This document shows positions 1 through 11,611 of a stretch of 64,000 bases of DNA, one piece after another (position 1 is the stretch's first letter; every line of letters begins with the position of its first letter). The notes under the pieces were generated by a model. It saw only the letters and a list, made by a program, of their open reading frames with translations. It did not search any database and was not told the origin of the DNA. The position numbers and the translations under genes are program-made. Origin of the DNA: Brachypodium distachyon (taxonomy: Eukaryota; Streptophyta; Magnoliopsida; Poales; Poaceae); NCBI RefSeq assembly GCF_000005505.3, contig NC_016134.3:39990150-40054149 (forward strand), written 5' to 3'.

Positions 1-141
1 TGTGGAAATGAAGAGTCAAAATTATGTAGTGAGCTAACTACAAGTTTCAGTCACTAAACATGTGTAAAAGCATGATTTTTCTAGTACAATTTTTTCATGA
101 CCGACAAAGAAACAGGCTACTAGTGTGGAAGCAAAACATAC

Positions 142-2050
142 CTGCACCCTATCAATACTGATCCGAACAGCCTGCTTCCTATCCGTAAGATCAGTAACCT
201 TATTATATATTGATACAACATCAAGTAACATCTGCGAACACGGTAATCAGATGGGTCAGCGTCTTAAGCAAAATCTCTGCAGTCTGCAGTTCGAAGTTGG
301 CATTTATTAGATTCCTAGAATATTACATGTAACAGTTTGATTCAAAATTAGTTGGTATACAAATTTGTGGCTGATTTATTATTTGAATTTGCTTGATACA
401 ATCACATACATGCCTGTACACTATGTCACTCACCTGTTGGATCAGGACCCTCACTCTAGCAAGCAAAGCGAGCAGTGCTGCGCAAAGGTCTACAAAAAAC
501 GATCTAGCAAGTAAAAATGTGATCTGACTGTAGTATGGATTAAGGAATTCTGCATAGCTAGCAACCAAATTGGCATGAAAGTAACTATGAAGATTTGTTT
601 CTCTTTTCTTTGTAAAGATAACAGATGGTAAGGTGAAACATGCTGCGTTAAGGCAATTCAAGTGTGAGCATACACCTTGTTTTATTTACTTTTATTTCTG
701 TGCATAGGAAAACAACAGAAACAAGGGAACAAAAAAAAAAGGATACACTGCTCCCTTCATGACTGGTTCAGCCATCTGCACAGGATAGACAAAACATTAG
801 TGTTTTCCTTCTGAAGTGAAAACCAACTTAGCCATTTCCTCTCCTGAAGCTGATCACTGATCAAGAATCGATTGTAAAGTACAATGACTCTTCCAGCAGT
901 ACATATCATTGAATTAAAACAATACAGAGTTTCTCAAGTAATGAACTTCATGTACCACAACACCTGAAAGGATGGGTTTATACTAAATACAGACTCATTA
1001 GAAATCTTCCAAACATGCAAGGATAATCACAACACGTCGCTGCTGAATCCTCGTTAGCTAAACAACAGAAGTAAAACAAAACGTGGCAATATTAATAGAC
1101 TCTTTTAAACTTTCAAATTCCAGCATTGTCAAACTCGGTTACTTGCAAGAAACATCTGGCTGTGCTATATCAACTGAAACATTGCATTTATGATTCTACC
1201 AAGGTATTTGAGTAAGCTAAAATAGGATCATTTGCAAATTGCAACAGAGTCAACAGACAAAAAACATACCTGAGATAACAAACGGGCAACCCCTAAAAGC
1301 CTCTTATGGTGACTATGGTTTGCACCAGGCTTCTTCTTAGCCTGCCTGTAAAATAGGACATTAAACAATTGGCCAACTAGCCAACCTAATCAAATAATAG
1401 CATCCCTTCAAAAAGAATAAAATCAAATGAGATGAGATGATATGAACTGCCAAGCAATTAGTCAAGGTGCATACAAAGTTACAAATGCAAACTTCTAGTT
1501 ACAGAGCAGGACCAAGCCCAGAAATCATTAGCGAGTCCACTTTCCTTTACTACATCTCCTACCTTGCAAGGACCAGGATTTTATCATGACAAAACCACAT
1601 GTTTCAAACACGAAAAATAGTATTGCTTGTGAGGACGTAGTTTTGCCATAATAGTGTTTCATACACACAAAGTCATATAGCTCGGCGGATGTGAAGCCTG
1701 ACGGACCTGCTGGGCACAAGGATCGTGTTGGGTGGCTTGCGGCTGGCGAGTACGGGAAACGTGGCGTTGAGGACCTCCACGATATTGGCGCTCAGCAGCA
1801 GCTTCAGGTCCCTCCTCACCTGCGCGCCCAAAACACCTGAACGCCGTGGGGGGGCTTACACCTAGGTATACCAAGTAGGAATAGATAGTACCTTGAGGAG
1901 GTACTGGAAGTAGGCGGCGCTGCGGTGCTGGTTCCTGTGCTTGTACACGAGGCGCTCCAGCACCCCCGCCTCCGCCTGCAGGTGCCGCACGGCCGCCCGC
2001 AGCCGCTGCTCCTCCCCCTCCTCCCCTGGACTCTCTTGACGCTGCGCCAT
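142..2050 (-). CDS. NEPRO-like nucleolar protein, 5' part (3' end outside window)
   Basis: Five exons can be joined on the minus strand with matching phases: 1892-2050, 1707-1819, 1270-1345, 434-523 and 142-231. Together they give about 176 residues, still open at the left edge. All junctions are GT-AG. The start ATG at 2050 opens a Gln/Glu-rich helix followed by LERLVYKHRNQHRSAAYFQY, then RRDLKLLL, KKPGANHSHHKRLLGVARLL and LLARVRVLIQQ. This order (basic KxRNQHR block, RRDLK block, HHKRLLGVARLL block) is what I know of the nucleolus and neural progenitor protein family, whose N-terminal domain (DUF4477) is found in animal NEPRO, linked to ribosome biogenesis and RNase P/MRP-type particles. 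The plant function is inferred. The phase match across exons 2-3 (AG|G) supports the unusual GTCCGT donor at 1705-1706. The acceptor of exon 4 could lie 4 bases earlier. Confidence 0.83.
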
Positions 2051-2666
2051 GCCGACCGCGGGCTTGGTAGCCGTGGTGGATGCGATGGAGATGGCGGCGG
2101 ACGGGGGGCGGACCGGCGGAGGGCGGCGCGGTCGAGTAGTCGATTTCTAGGCTCTAGCTACGGAACGAACGGGGCTCAGGGAAGCCTGCCGCGTAGGATT
2201 AGGCCCGGAACCGAAGGGCAGCTTTGAAAAACTGTCCGAGCTTTTGGCCCACCTTTTCTTGTTCCGTCAGGGCCTGAAGTGGGCCGGACAATCGACATAG
2301 ATGCCTCCCAATTATTCACAGTTTACTAAAGCCAGACGGTTTGGTCTCCTCCGCCGGCTGCTGCCGGCTGCTATGTGTAAAATTAACCAGACGATACCCG
2401 CGCGTTGCTGTGCGCGTTGCTGAAAAATTCTTGAAAATCAAAATTAGAACACATGCAAATTATTTAAAAAGTATCATGAAAATCATAAACTGGACATAGT
2501 AGATAATAGATCTACGGTGCAACATAACAGCAAGCAAAATCTAAAAAATGCCATGATATTCCACCTAGCTGAATGCCTTCTACTAATTGGCAAAATAGGG
2601 AGAAAATCGTTGCATTAGAATACAAAAATAATTGCTAACTATATCTCGAAACCACTGAGTTTATAG
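2051..2666. other. Upstream region of the NEPRO-like gene
   Basis: The first 120 bases upstream of the ATG are GC-rich (5' UTR and proximal promoter of the minus-strand gene). The rest turns AT-rich without coding signals. No clear TATA box was seen. Confidence 0.4.
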
Positions 2667-3660
2667 TTATAGCTCTTTTTCTTTTGCGGATAAAAGAGGG
2701 GGATTCCCCAAGCCATGAAAAAGTGCAATTATCAATTCTACCAGAGTTAACCAAAAGATGAGATACAATATTTTGATCCTGTGTGATCTTGCTACTCGAA
2801 CACCTGGTCTTAGCAAGATGAGTTCGCTAATAGTCGACACAATTGTTGTATCTTGAAAGATTCTGGTCAGTAGCTTCAATAAGAGAAATGGCCTCACAGT
2901 CACTCTCCGCAAGAAAAGGCTGACTTGTCCAGGTCTGGGTAAGATGGATGCCCTCCTCACATGCAGCCAGCTCTGCGCTTAATGGATTCGGACAATGGAA
3001 AATATATCTACACGCCATGAAAATTGGCTTACAATCTCGGCCGCGATTCGCGAAGGACCACACCAGCCCCAGCCGAACCATCTTCGAAGAAGAAGGAGCC
3101 ATCAACATTGAGTTTCAGTTCAGAACGAACAGGACGGAGAGCCAGGTTGCTTTAGTGGCAGGTTTTTCCCGGTTCCTGTGTCTTCCCTTCTGAAACCTAG
3201 ACATAGTCACATGTTTACTTTTAACATCAGATTTAGGAACGGTCGCGAGGCTTTAGTCGGAGGAGCAGGTTTGTTGTGAGTAAGATCATTGTGAACGTGC
3301 CAAATATGCCAAAGGGTCATCATTATAACCGCATTTTGTTGCTGAGAAAACCTGGAGAGAAGCTTGCAAATCCACTCCCATGAGTTCGGAGTGCACTGTT
3401 CCAAATCCGGCAAACCCCAAAGCTCTAATTACTCTCCAGAGCTCTATAGTCACGCCTCTTACCTCTTGAAATGTCAGAATCAGCGATACAACATAGTAGT
3501 ATACTGAGCAGAATACATTGGAGGCAACTAAAAAATGTGAATAATGATAAGGGGAACATGGCATGATAGGAAATTAATATTACCTGAGACAAACAAAAAG
3601 GTATTTGAATGGCAAACCGGTAAAAAAAGTCTGGAGCTAAAAACTGGAACCACACATGCT
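2667..3660 (-). mobile_element. Degenerate LINE (non-LTR) fragment, RNase H-like end
   Basis: Reading the minus strand, 3108-2827 encodes a broken RVT_3-type RNase H-like domain with the blocks FMACRYIFHC, AELAACEEGI and AESDCEAISLI. 3413-3207 encodes the W-rich segment (LWHIWHVHNDLTHNKPAPP) that precedes this domain in plant non-LTR retroelement polyproteins. Frameshifts and in-frame stops separate the pieces, so it is an inactive remnant. The family is recognised from these blocks; exact borders are not visible. Confidence 0.65.
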
Positions 3661-3967
3661 TCTATAATCCTATAGTTTTGGCTTGCTGGTTATTGCTTAA
3701 TTATCAAAAAGGTAAAGCTGAAAAAGGCCGCACGTTAGATAATACTAAGATTGTAAAAAAGTAGAACTTCAACACTCTGATCCCCTACCTCCCTCCTATC
3801 TCTCTGCCAGCTGCCCTTGAAGAAATCACCCAGTTGTTCTAATCATATGATTTAATTGCAACATTTTCCATCTAGTGCTACTATTCACAGCTGATGAGAC
3901 TAAAAATTTATTCACAGAACATGATGAACCTGGTGACAGGGATGGAGTGAGAGGGACCTCATCTTAC

Positions 3968-4883
3968 CTGATTGATCTTTGTGTGCTTTTCTACTTCCCG
4001 CTGCACGACTACACTGGATCCTAACTATTCTCGATTCCACTGCCATCTCCCTGCGACCCACACATTTGTGATCATTGATTTGCTCTGCTAGTTGCAACGG
4101 GAATCTTGTAAGTTACTTGAGTGATTTGAATATGTAGTATTAAACAGTATATAAACTCACATAAAAATTACCGGACTCATATCACCAAAGCAACTGGAAA
4201 ACAACATTCTATGATAAACACAACAAAAGAATTAGAAAAGCAAGACACCGGTCTTCTAAAAATATAGGAATGCAACCAAAGATGGTACATCAGTAACGAC
4301 AGTAAGAGTAACAAAAAAAATTTATGAGGTGAGAGCCTTGTGTACCGATGCAAGCAGGTTGTTCCTTTCTTACACATCGCTGAAAAATCCCGCAATTCTT
4401 GGCACTATCCATATTTGCAAATCACACACACACAAAAGCAAGCAATTTCCTTTCTGTTTGTAGATTGCCATCAAGGGAAGAAAGCACACGTGTTTTGGTT
4501 TGCAGAACATGATCGAGAGGAGCTAATTTCAACAAACAATTCATATATGCTCATCCAATGCAATCAAGGATGGTACAACAGGAACAACATCAAGAATAAC
4601 AAAACATATTAGAGGAGGGAGACTTGTTTACCGATGCAAGCAGGTCTGAATCTTGGGCCCTATGTAACGATGACAGCTGCCTCCGAATTTCAGCTAGGAG
4701 TACAGAGAACCAACGCAAAACCTAGGCCGGCAAAACATCAAACATGTTGTAGTCAGGAGGCAATATCAAAGATTGGGAAAGATACAACGGCAAACAAAGA
4801 GCAGGCTAGATCACCTACCAGAGCGAGGCCTGGTGAGCGAGAGGACGAATCACGCAGGTGGTATGGAGAGGGATTTAAAGGAC
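3968..4883 (-). other. Possible minus-strand spliced transcript of unknown nature
   Basis: Several splice-like signals line up on the minus strand. There is a TATA-like TTTAAAT near 4872-4878, a strong donor CTCTG|GTAGGT with exon edge 4819, a 14-nt candidate exon 4632-4645 flanked by AG and GTAAAC, and an 83-nt exon 3968-4050 bounded by CGCAG and GTAAGA. The 83-nt exon can be read as about 27 residues but I recognise no family. It may be a long noncoding RNA, a decayed gene, or chance. No continuation below 3968 could be joined with confidence. Confidence 0.22.
4271..4645. repeat. Diverged direct duplication, about 88 bp, two copies
   Basis: 4271-4359 and 4559-4645 are alignable copies: both start tgcaa(c/t)caa(a/g)gatggtac and end ttaccgatgcaagcaggt (first copy gtaccgatgcaagcaggt). 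The offset is about 288 bases. The copies differ by substitutions and small gaps, so the duplication is old. In the second copy the shared end coincides with the candidate 14-nt exon. Confidence 0.6.
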
Positions 4884-5429
4884 GAAGAAGGTGACGGTTC
4901 GGCTCACCCGAGCAGTTTTTGTGCCGCATTTGCAGCGCAATCATGGCCGATGAATGCTTGGATACATAGGGATGTTTCTGGAGCATTGGTGGTCGGTAGA
5001 GGATCGGTCGCGGCAACGGAGCCGCTGGTACAGACGAACGGGAGGTGGGCGCCAAATGGGCCAGAAATGGGCGCGGCAAGGGCATGCGGCGTGAGGGGGA
5101 CGGGGAACGGCGTGCCCAACGGCCAGGAAGGGACGCCCATATAGCTTGGGAGGGCAAGCGGCGGGCAGGGGGGCGGCGGGCAGCGGCACAGGCGCAGGGG
5201 AAACGGGAGCTGGCCGGAGAAACGGGATCACGGGACAAATCGATCAGGAATTTTTTTCCCCTGCAGAAGCCACATAGGTGGAGCCTAGAGGCTGTATTTC
5301 CCCTTTCTGGTGGGCTGCAAAGGACCAGGCCAAGCCCATATTGATGAAAACCAAACGGAACTGAGGCTGTGACGCGTCAACGGAACGGGGAATGGGGAAT
5401 GGAGCGCAGGAATAGGGGTGACGTGGACA

Positions 5430-5966
5430 GGCTGCATGTTGAGTTTGCAAAATTAACTGCACTTAGTGGGCTTCAACTTTATAGAGTTTATAGATGTGGA
5501 TGCTGGAGTTGCAAGATCAGGTGCAGGAGGTTCTTGTGCTGCGGTTTGTCGTGATGAATGTGGAAGATTCATGGGAGCCTCTTCGATGACGATCGAGGGC
5601 ATGACTGACCCTACAGTACTTGAAGCATTGGATTGTAATGAAGGCTTGTCTCTGGCCTTGGAACTTAACATCTCAAAAGTTTGTGTTGCTTCGGACTGCT
5701 TAACGATTATCAAGAGTCTACAGCAAGATGATCTTTGTTATTATAGTGCGATCATAAAGGATATTGTGGCGAGGAAGGAGCAGTTCCGTGATGCTGTTTT
5801 CAGACATGAGAAGAGAACTCTTAATATAGATGCTCATAATCTAACTAGAGCGGCGTTACCGCTTTCTGTTGGCCGTCGTATTCGGCTTTTAAGTACCCCA
5901 GACATTACTTGTATTCATGTTCAAGTTGGTGTTGAATAAAGCTGGCATTTCCCCTAAAAAAAAACT
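5430..5966 (+). mobile_element. LINE tail with an intact RNase H-like (RVT_3) domain and poly(A)
   Basis: An open frame runs 5466-5939 with the blocks VCRDECGRFMGASSMT, VASDCLTIIKSLQ and FRHEKRTLNIDAHNL, the layout of the RVT_3 RNase H-like domain at the C terminus of plant non-LTR retroelements. Asp, Glu and Asp positions typical of the fold are present. It is followed by an AATAAAG signal at 5936-5942 and an A-run at 5956-5964. No reverse transcriptase lies upstream, which fits 5' truncation during retrotransposition. The frame is unbroken, so an exapted single-domain protein cannot be excluded. Confidence 0.7.
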
Positions 5967-7342
5967 AAAGCCAGATGGTTCTAAAAAAAATGACAGTTTA
6001 CATTTTGCTCAATTTTTTTCACATTAAAAAAAGGCTCTAAAAAGAACATTAAAAACACCGAAACACTTACTAAAAAAACATTTAAAACACACAGTACAGC
6101 AGCTTATGACCCAAAGCTCAATAACGATACACATAAATTCGTTGTTAGCCTTACTTTCAGGGAAGTGGTCAAGTTAGTTGTTTTGTGGCGTATACCTTTG
6201 TTCTCTTTGAGTTAGTCTACTATTTTTGCTCAAGCCCCGCTTGGATTGACGTTGTAGGGCCCAATACCGGTGTAATATACGGGGCCTGAAAGTATTCTGA
6301 CTACGGCCGAAAACGGCGCTTGAATTGTCGTTTCCGTTTATTTTCCCCTACTTTCGATCGAATATGCGCGGAATTATTTACAGAGGTTGAGAGGCCTGCA
6401 AAGAAAAACAGGGAATCCAAAACAAGGGGCGACGCCGCCGCACGCCATGCGCGCCCGCCGAGCTCTCGGCCGCCGGCGGATTCTCTGGGTTGTGCATGGC
6501 GAGGATTGCTCTCCTTCGATCCCAACTAGCCAGTACCCCGTCCGGTGCTCCTCCGCTCATGATGCTGCGCGCCGCCGCCGCACGACATGCATGCCCGCTA
6601 GGAGAGCTCTCTGCCGCCGATGAGTTTTCTGGTGGTGCGTGCGCCTTCAACCCAGTTTGCCCGTGCTTTATCCGGCGCTCCTCCGCCGTGTGGATCGTGC
6701 AGCTCCTGATGGAGCTCGACGAAGGCCAGAGCTACTCGACGTCAAGCTCCTGCCCCATCGTTTTCTCCCAAACATCAGTTTTACGTGCGAAAATAAATTA
6801 CTCCCTAAAGATTGGCACGGATTTGAACTAGCTCGAATCTTTATGAAACGGATGGAGTACAGTAGTTTCATTGGTAGCCAGAGATCCACGTGGGAGTACC
6901 AAGTTCCCAAGCGGGGCCCCAAGATTTTTTTGAGCAAAAAAGAGATAAAAGATGAATATATCCCAACTCTCATCTAAACAACGGAGATTCTCCCCAAATT
7001 AAAACATTCTGGTCATATATACCACAGAAAAACTGTGAATTGCTTACACACGCGGATACTCTTCCCAATGTTACTAAGTTCTTCACTGTTTCCCACTCCC
7101 ACGTACTTGTGGGCAGCTGGTATAATCGAGTGGTATCCTCTCCGTAGCTGGAAGCTGATCGATGATGGCATGATGCCTAAAGTTGCTGTGTAACGTGTAA
7201 CAATACCTTGCTCACACTCGTGTATTCGTCAGAGTGTTACTCAAACTAAAGCCGAAGACCACGTGATACGCGAAGGAATTGCAAGCAAAAGCACGTTGAA
7301 AGGCTCCGTCCGCACCACCACCAGGTTTCCTCGACACTCTCT
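5967..7342. other. Non-coding stretch with a local GC-rich duplication
   Basis: 6425-6640 is GC-rich and contains two related copies of about 65 bases (6429-6495 and 6568-6636), each with a GCCGCCGCACG...CATG core and a GAGCTCTC box. A degenerate Stowaway-like unit (TACTCCCT...GGATGGAGTA) lies at about 6797-6862. Reading frames here overlap on both strands without recognisable domains, so I call no gene. Confidence 0.4.
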
Positions 7343-7369
7343 CTAGTCTCTACCGTACTCAAACGGTGA

Positions 7370-7832
7370 GATACCGAAAACTGAAGGGCGAAAGGCCTCT
7401 TTATTTCCCCTGTTCCTCCCAGGTAACAAACCTAAGCTAAGCTCCAGAACAGATCCTGACGTCAAGTTCCTAGATCGATGCACGGTTCGCAAATACGTAT
7501 AGCTATCAACCACTGATGAGTTGTTCGCCTCGTCAGCTCCATATGCAATGCGTGGTAGCTTCTTGCAAACATATTGAGGAGCTGCAGTATCAGCTGTCGA
7601 CGACCAATTGGTTCTCTGATGGGCGGCAGATGTCGGTCTGAGAGCTGATGATGTTGAATGTTGTACGAGTATGTTGTTTGCTGTCTGGACCATATTTGGC
7701 CGTTTTGCGAAACTCTGTTAATTTGGCCTGCGTGCCGTTCTTTGCTTTTGATATCTGTAAGCGTTTGAACGACTTTGGTCTCATTCAATAAGAAATGGGG
7801 CCGGGGAGACCCCTGTTATTCTAAAAAAAACA
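7370..7832 (+). mobile_element. LINE-like 3' end fragment with A-rich tail
   Basis: The stretch ends in AATAAGAAATGGGGCCGGGG...CCCCTGTTATT followed by an A-run at 7825-7832. This terminal signature is common at 3' ends of grass non-LTR elements. No intact protein domain is left. Confidence 0.45.
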
Positions 7833-8825
7833 TATTGAGACCGTTTGCCATGCGCTTCGTACTTCTTTTTTTTCAAACATAGGCAGTGCTATTGATTGAT
7901 TAAGGTGAAAAAAATTGTACATATAAAAAAAATCCGAAAACCATACATCAAAGAACGCACCCAGCCAGCTCCGTGCCATGCCCCGTCATGGGTTGAAGAC
8001 CAAGTCATCCTAGCGACCAAGGCAACACCCAAAACAACTCGGCGCAACGGTTTTTCTGGGGAGCATGTGATCAAATTAGAAAAGGTGTATTTTTTAGTAG
8101 TTGATGTTACTGAACTCCAAAACCAACCAACGTTCATCAAACTGTCGACGCATTTAGCGGCGGAGCTTCTATAGGAACAAGGTGAGTCAGCGTTTACGAA
8201 TATATTGACAAAAAAGTATGTTGTATGTTTGTTTGTCCCTCAACTATTATACAAGTCTTGGTTTGGTCATTCAACTCTGAAATCGGGAAAATTTAGTCTC
8301 TCAGCTATCAATATCGTATTGTTTTCCTCCCTTCCCAGCTTAAGAGGCTTCTACTGAAAACTTGCCACGATGGCAAACATTCTGGGCTTCTGGCCGTGTC
8401 ATCTGGTTACTCAACCTAGGACAAAAAAAAAACTCCCTTCAACCCTAATTTATTGACGGGATTGCCTGCTGCTCAGTCGGCCGAGAAATCATATTTCGCA
8501 GTCAACCGGACAGGCACATGCATGTGTGTGTGGGTCCTGTCGGTGCATGCATGCATGTGTTTGTGCGTGAGTCCCGTCGGTGCATGGATGCATGCATGTG
8601 TGATTGTGTGCGTATGTTTCGGAGTTTGAGATCACGATAAAAAGCATTCGTCCTTATATTAACATAAATCCAATCTCAATTTATATGCTTCTCATGTGTA
8701 TTGCTACAATTTTAAAACGGTGCTAAAAACTTAAAATTTAAAAATAACCGATCCGGACAAAAGCACACTTGCACAACACAACCAACGCCATGGAAAAAGG
8801 AAAAAGGCAACAAAAATAATAACAA
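7833..8825. repeat. AT-rich intergenic DNA with TE-arm and CATG-rich simple repeats
   Basis: 8230-8400 resembles one arm of a grass DNA element (GTCCCTCAACTATTA, TCATTCAACTCTGAAATCGG, TTTAGTCTCTCAGCT). 8515-8612 is a GTGTGTG/GCATGCATGCATG-rich stretch containing a duplicated unit of about 50 bases around GTC(C/T)(C/T)GTCGGTGCATG. No gene is seen. Confidence 0.4.
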
Positions 8826-8830
8826 TCAAA

Positions 8831-9080
8831 TTTTAAAAATTGCATGTGAAACTTTATACGCATTTCTAAAAATTGCAGGTGAAACTTTACGCGCAATTCT
8901 AAAAATTGCATGTGAAACTTTATGTCCGGTTCTAAAAATTTCTGGTGAAAGTTATGCGCGATTCTAAAAATTGCGGGTGAAAATTTATGCACGATTCTAA
9001 AAATTGCAGGTGAAAATTATGCGCGATTCTAAAAACTGCAGGTGAAACTTTTAAAATTGCGGATGAATTTTTTTAAATTG
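8831..9080. repeat. Minisatellite, about 31-33 bp unit, about 8 diverged copies
   Basis: The unit reads approximately TTCTAAAAATTGCAGGTGAA followed by ACTTTATGCGCGA. Each copy starts with TTCTAAAAATTGC (or a one-base variant) and carries GGTGAAA. The last copies shorten and decay towards 9080. On the minus strand most of it stays open and gives an 11-residue periodic peptide, which is a consequence of the period and not evidence for a gene. Confidence 0.85.
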
Positions 9081-10830
9081 CACTGAAATTGTCGGAATAT
9101 GCAACTCGTCCAAAAGAAAATCGGATCGCGAGAAAATAAAATAAATGTACAAATTATCCTATACTTCTATTTTACGTCAAGAGAAATAAAAATTACAAAC
9201 GAAAACAAAACAAGTTATAGTTAGAACCAAAAGTAGATTTGAACATGCGTTCTACTCTATGGGCATAGCATCCACAAACCACTACACTAACCAACCATTC
9301 CTATATTCTTTCAGTTATTTGCTTATTTCATTAAGTTTCCGCGTCGACTTAGAAAAACAATTTATTTCTCAGGCGACTGATCCCTAACAAATCCGTTAAT
9401 CGACGCACTGTTTGGCATAACACTTCAAGATTACTATTTTCCGTACGCTATATCTACAAATCTCAAAACTTAAGCTTGCATGCGAGAGCTAAGATGCCCT
9501 GGGGCTTAAAGATTCTAATTAATCATGACAGCACTGTTCCGTTGCCTTCATACTCGGGCAGCATGCATGGATGACTGTCTCATGAGACCATTATATATGG
9601 ACCGGCATAACACACTTGCAGGTTGCTGAATTGTTGCCAGCAAAATCAATCGTGCCTAATAAAGCCTAAGTTCACGGATATTTTATCATGTCTAGATCGA
9701 TGGTGCTAGGTGTGTGAATATAGTCGTGATTCTCTCCATCCCTGTCTGAATCTCAATGCAGAGACGACGTCGATTTAGACATAGAAAATCTCAAGCAACT
9801 TAGATTAGCAAAGTCTATAAATAAACGTTGATTAGCAAACAAAATTTATGCCCAGAATCATTGATCCGCTCCATGATATATGCGCTCTTGCTCGAGAACA
9901 CTATACTGCAAGCAACAGAACGCCGTCATTACAGGTCACGGCCCTCGTGCTCCAGCCATCCTCGTCTGGCCGCTTGCCGCCTGCATGCAGGTCGTCGCCT
10001 TCACGCGCGCTGTCACTGTCCGTTAACGGCGCGCCGGTGAAAGAGATATTGGTCCCCGGCTAGCTAGCTAGATCGATAGATTTGGAACCACAACACCGTT
10101 AATTAGAGATATGGTAAAGTTAGCTCACCCATCCAACGAGATCTAAGTACACCGTGCGCGGTGCGTGGATGCATGTTGCGTCCAATAGCGGCGGAGGAAC
10201 ATATGGCCGGGCAGCTTTGTCAGGAATCAGGATCGATGGATTTTTCACTTTTCAATTTTTAAGCCGTCCCCCAGCGCACCCTTTTCTCGCTCCCATTTCA
10301 GTTACGGTGGGTCCGTACGTCATTTCCAGCTAGCTTATCCAGAATCCGTCACTGGTACTGTAGTAGAATTGGCAGCATCGAAAACAAGGCGAGAAGAGAG
10401 GAGAAGAGGTCTTGCAATTTGGCATCAGTCTCGCAGTAGTACAGCGCAGCAGTTTGGCCGTACGCTAAACGTTCGGCCAAGTCAACATCAACGGAACGTA
10501 TCAGGTCAGGTGGACAGATGGCCTGCAACTCAACTCATCGCCCCCAATCTATATCTACCTGGAGTACCATCATCTTCCGGCGGTGACATCATAGCACCGC
10601 CGCGACTACTAGAATTTTCCGTTGCGTTGAACCGAGGAAATTAGCGGGCAGAGTTTAATGACGGCATTGACTCCCGGGCTAATCACTGTGGATGCACGAG
10701 CCAGATCCGGCGTGCTCGCATGCCGTACTAGCATACAATCCGGGAGCGCATTCATACCGGTAATCGGACCCATCTTCACTGTCGCGCGCATTCATATCCG
10801 CAATTCAACAAGACGATGATTTGCTTTGCT
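9081..10830. other. Intergenic, no gene recognised
   Basis: Both strands were read; only short frames without domains appear (for example around 9828-10063 and 10369-10644). Composition rises in GC after 9950. I see no RNA gene and no defined element. Confidence 0.4.
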
Positions 10831-11047
10831 GTGTTGAATGATTGAATCTTTTCAGTTCCAAGAACATGGAAGAAGAAGAACACCGAAAGTTATCTACACC
10901 AAATGCTGTCTGGAACTCTGGAGTCTGGAAGCGACAGGACGGGTGGGTTACAGGCTTACAGCTTCGAAGCAAAGCGAGCAATTCAGCACCAATGGATTCG
11001 GAAGACGTTGGGGCCGGGTCCTTGAATTGAAGGGAGAAATTGCGCGG

Positions 11048-11611
11048 TCAGAAGAGGTTGAGGACCTCGCGGATGGCGGCGTTGCAGAGCGGGCACCGGC
11101 CGCGGCCGGCGCGGAGCTCGCGCGCGCAGGCGCGGCAGAAGGTGTGGCCGCAGGGGATGAAGGCCGCGCTCTTCCCCCGCGCCATACACACGCAGCACCT
11201 TCCCCCCACGCTGCTCGCGCCGCCGCCTTTCCTCCCCTCCTCCGACGCCGCCACCTCCTCCACGCGCGTCCACGCCCCGCCGCCGGCCGTGGCCGCCGTC
11301 CACTGCTGCTCCGCCTGCTCCAGCAGCGCCATCAGCGACACCCTCCTCTCCCCCTCCCCGGGCGCAGGCGGCGTGGGCGGTGCCGCCGCCGGGGACGCGC
11401 GGCGGCGCGAGGAGGAGGAGGGAGCCGTAGGGGCGCGTTCGTCTTCGGCGCCGCTGCGGATGACGTCGAGGAGCGTGCGCCGCCTCCCCGCCGCCGCGAG
11501 ACGCGTGCCGTCGTCGTCGTCGTCTTCGCGGAGCTTGAGAAGGTCGCGGAGGTTGGAGGACGCCGCGAGCTGCTGCGCGAGCGTGACGCCGCCGCCGTTG
11601 CGCCGCTCCAT
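11048..11611 (-). CDS. Small RING-HC finger protein, putative E3 ubiquitin ligase
   Basis: Single exon, 187 residues with the ATG at 11611; an upstream in-frame ATG at 11680 would add 23 residues without conserved character. Residues 139-178 form a C3HC4 RING: CCVCMARG, then CGHTFCRAC and CPLCNAAI, ending close to the C terminus (EVLNLF). The N terminus carries SLA-type text VTLAQQLAASSNLRDLLKL and TLLDVIR, then an acidic Asp run and a Ser/Pro/Ala-rich linker, followed by a helix LMALLEQAEQQW. RING proteins of this build act as E3 ligases that recruit an E2 enzyme; substrate unknown. GC content is very high, typical of intronless grass genes. No transmembrane segment or signal peptide is visible, so a soluble cytosolic or nuclear protein is inferred. 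Confidence 0.85.
   Translation of the reverse strand: MERRNGGGVTLAQQLAASSNLRDLLKLREDDDDDGTRLAAAGRRRTLLDVIRSGAEDERAPTAPSSSSRRRASPAAAPPTPPAPGEGERRVSLMALLEQAEQQWTAATAGGGAWTRVEEVAASEEGRKGGGASSVGGRCCVCMARGKSAAFIPCGHTFCRACARELRAGRGRCPLCNAAIREVLNLF

Noticed and set aside
4271..4645. snoRNA pair hosted in an intron
   Set aside because: The duplicated segment lacks a convincing C box/D box pair with a closing stem; only the duplication itself can be supported.
4753..5344. Pro/Arg-rich frames on both strands (161 and 123 codons)
   Set aside because: Overlapping low-complexity frames in a GC-rich promoter-like region with no domain; more consistent with an upstream region than with a gene.
8831..9080. 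CRISPR-like array
   Set aside because: Repeats are diverged and contiguous without unique spacers, and the sequence is eukaryotic; it is a minisatellite.
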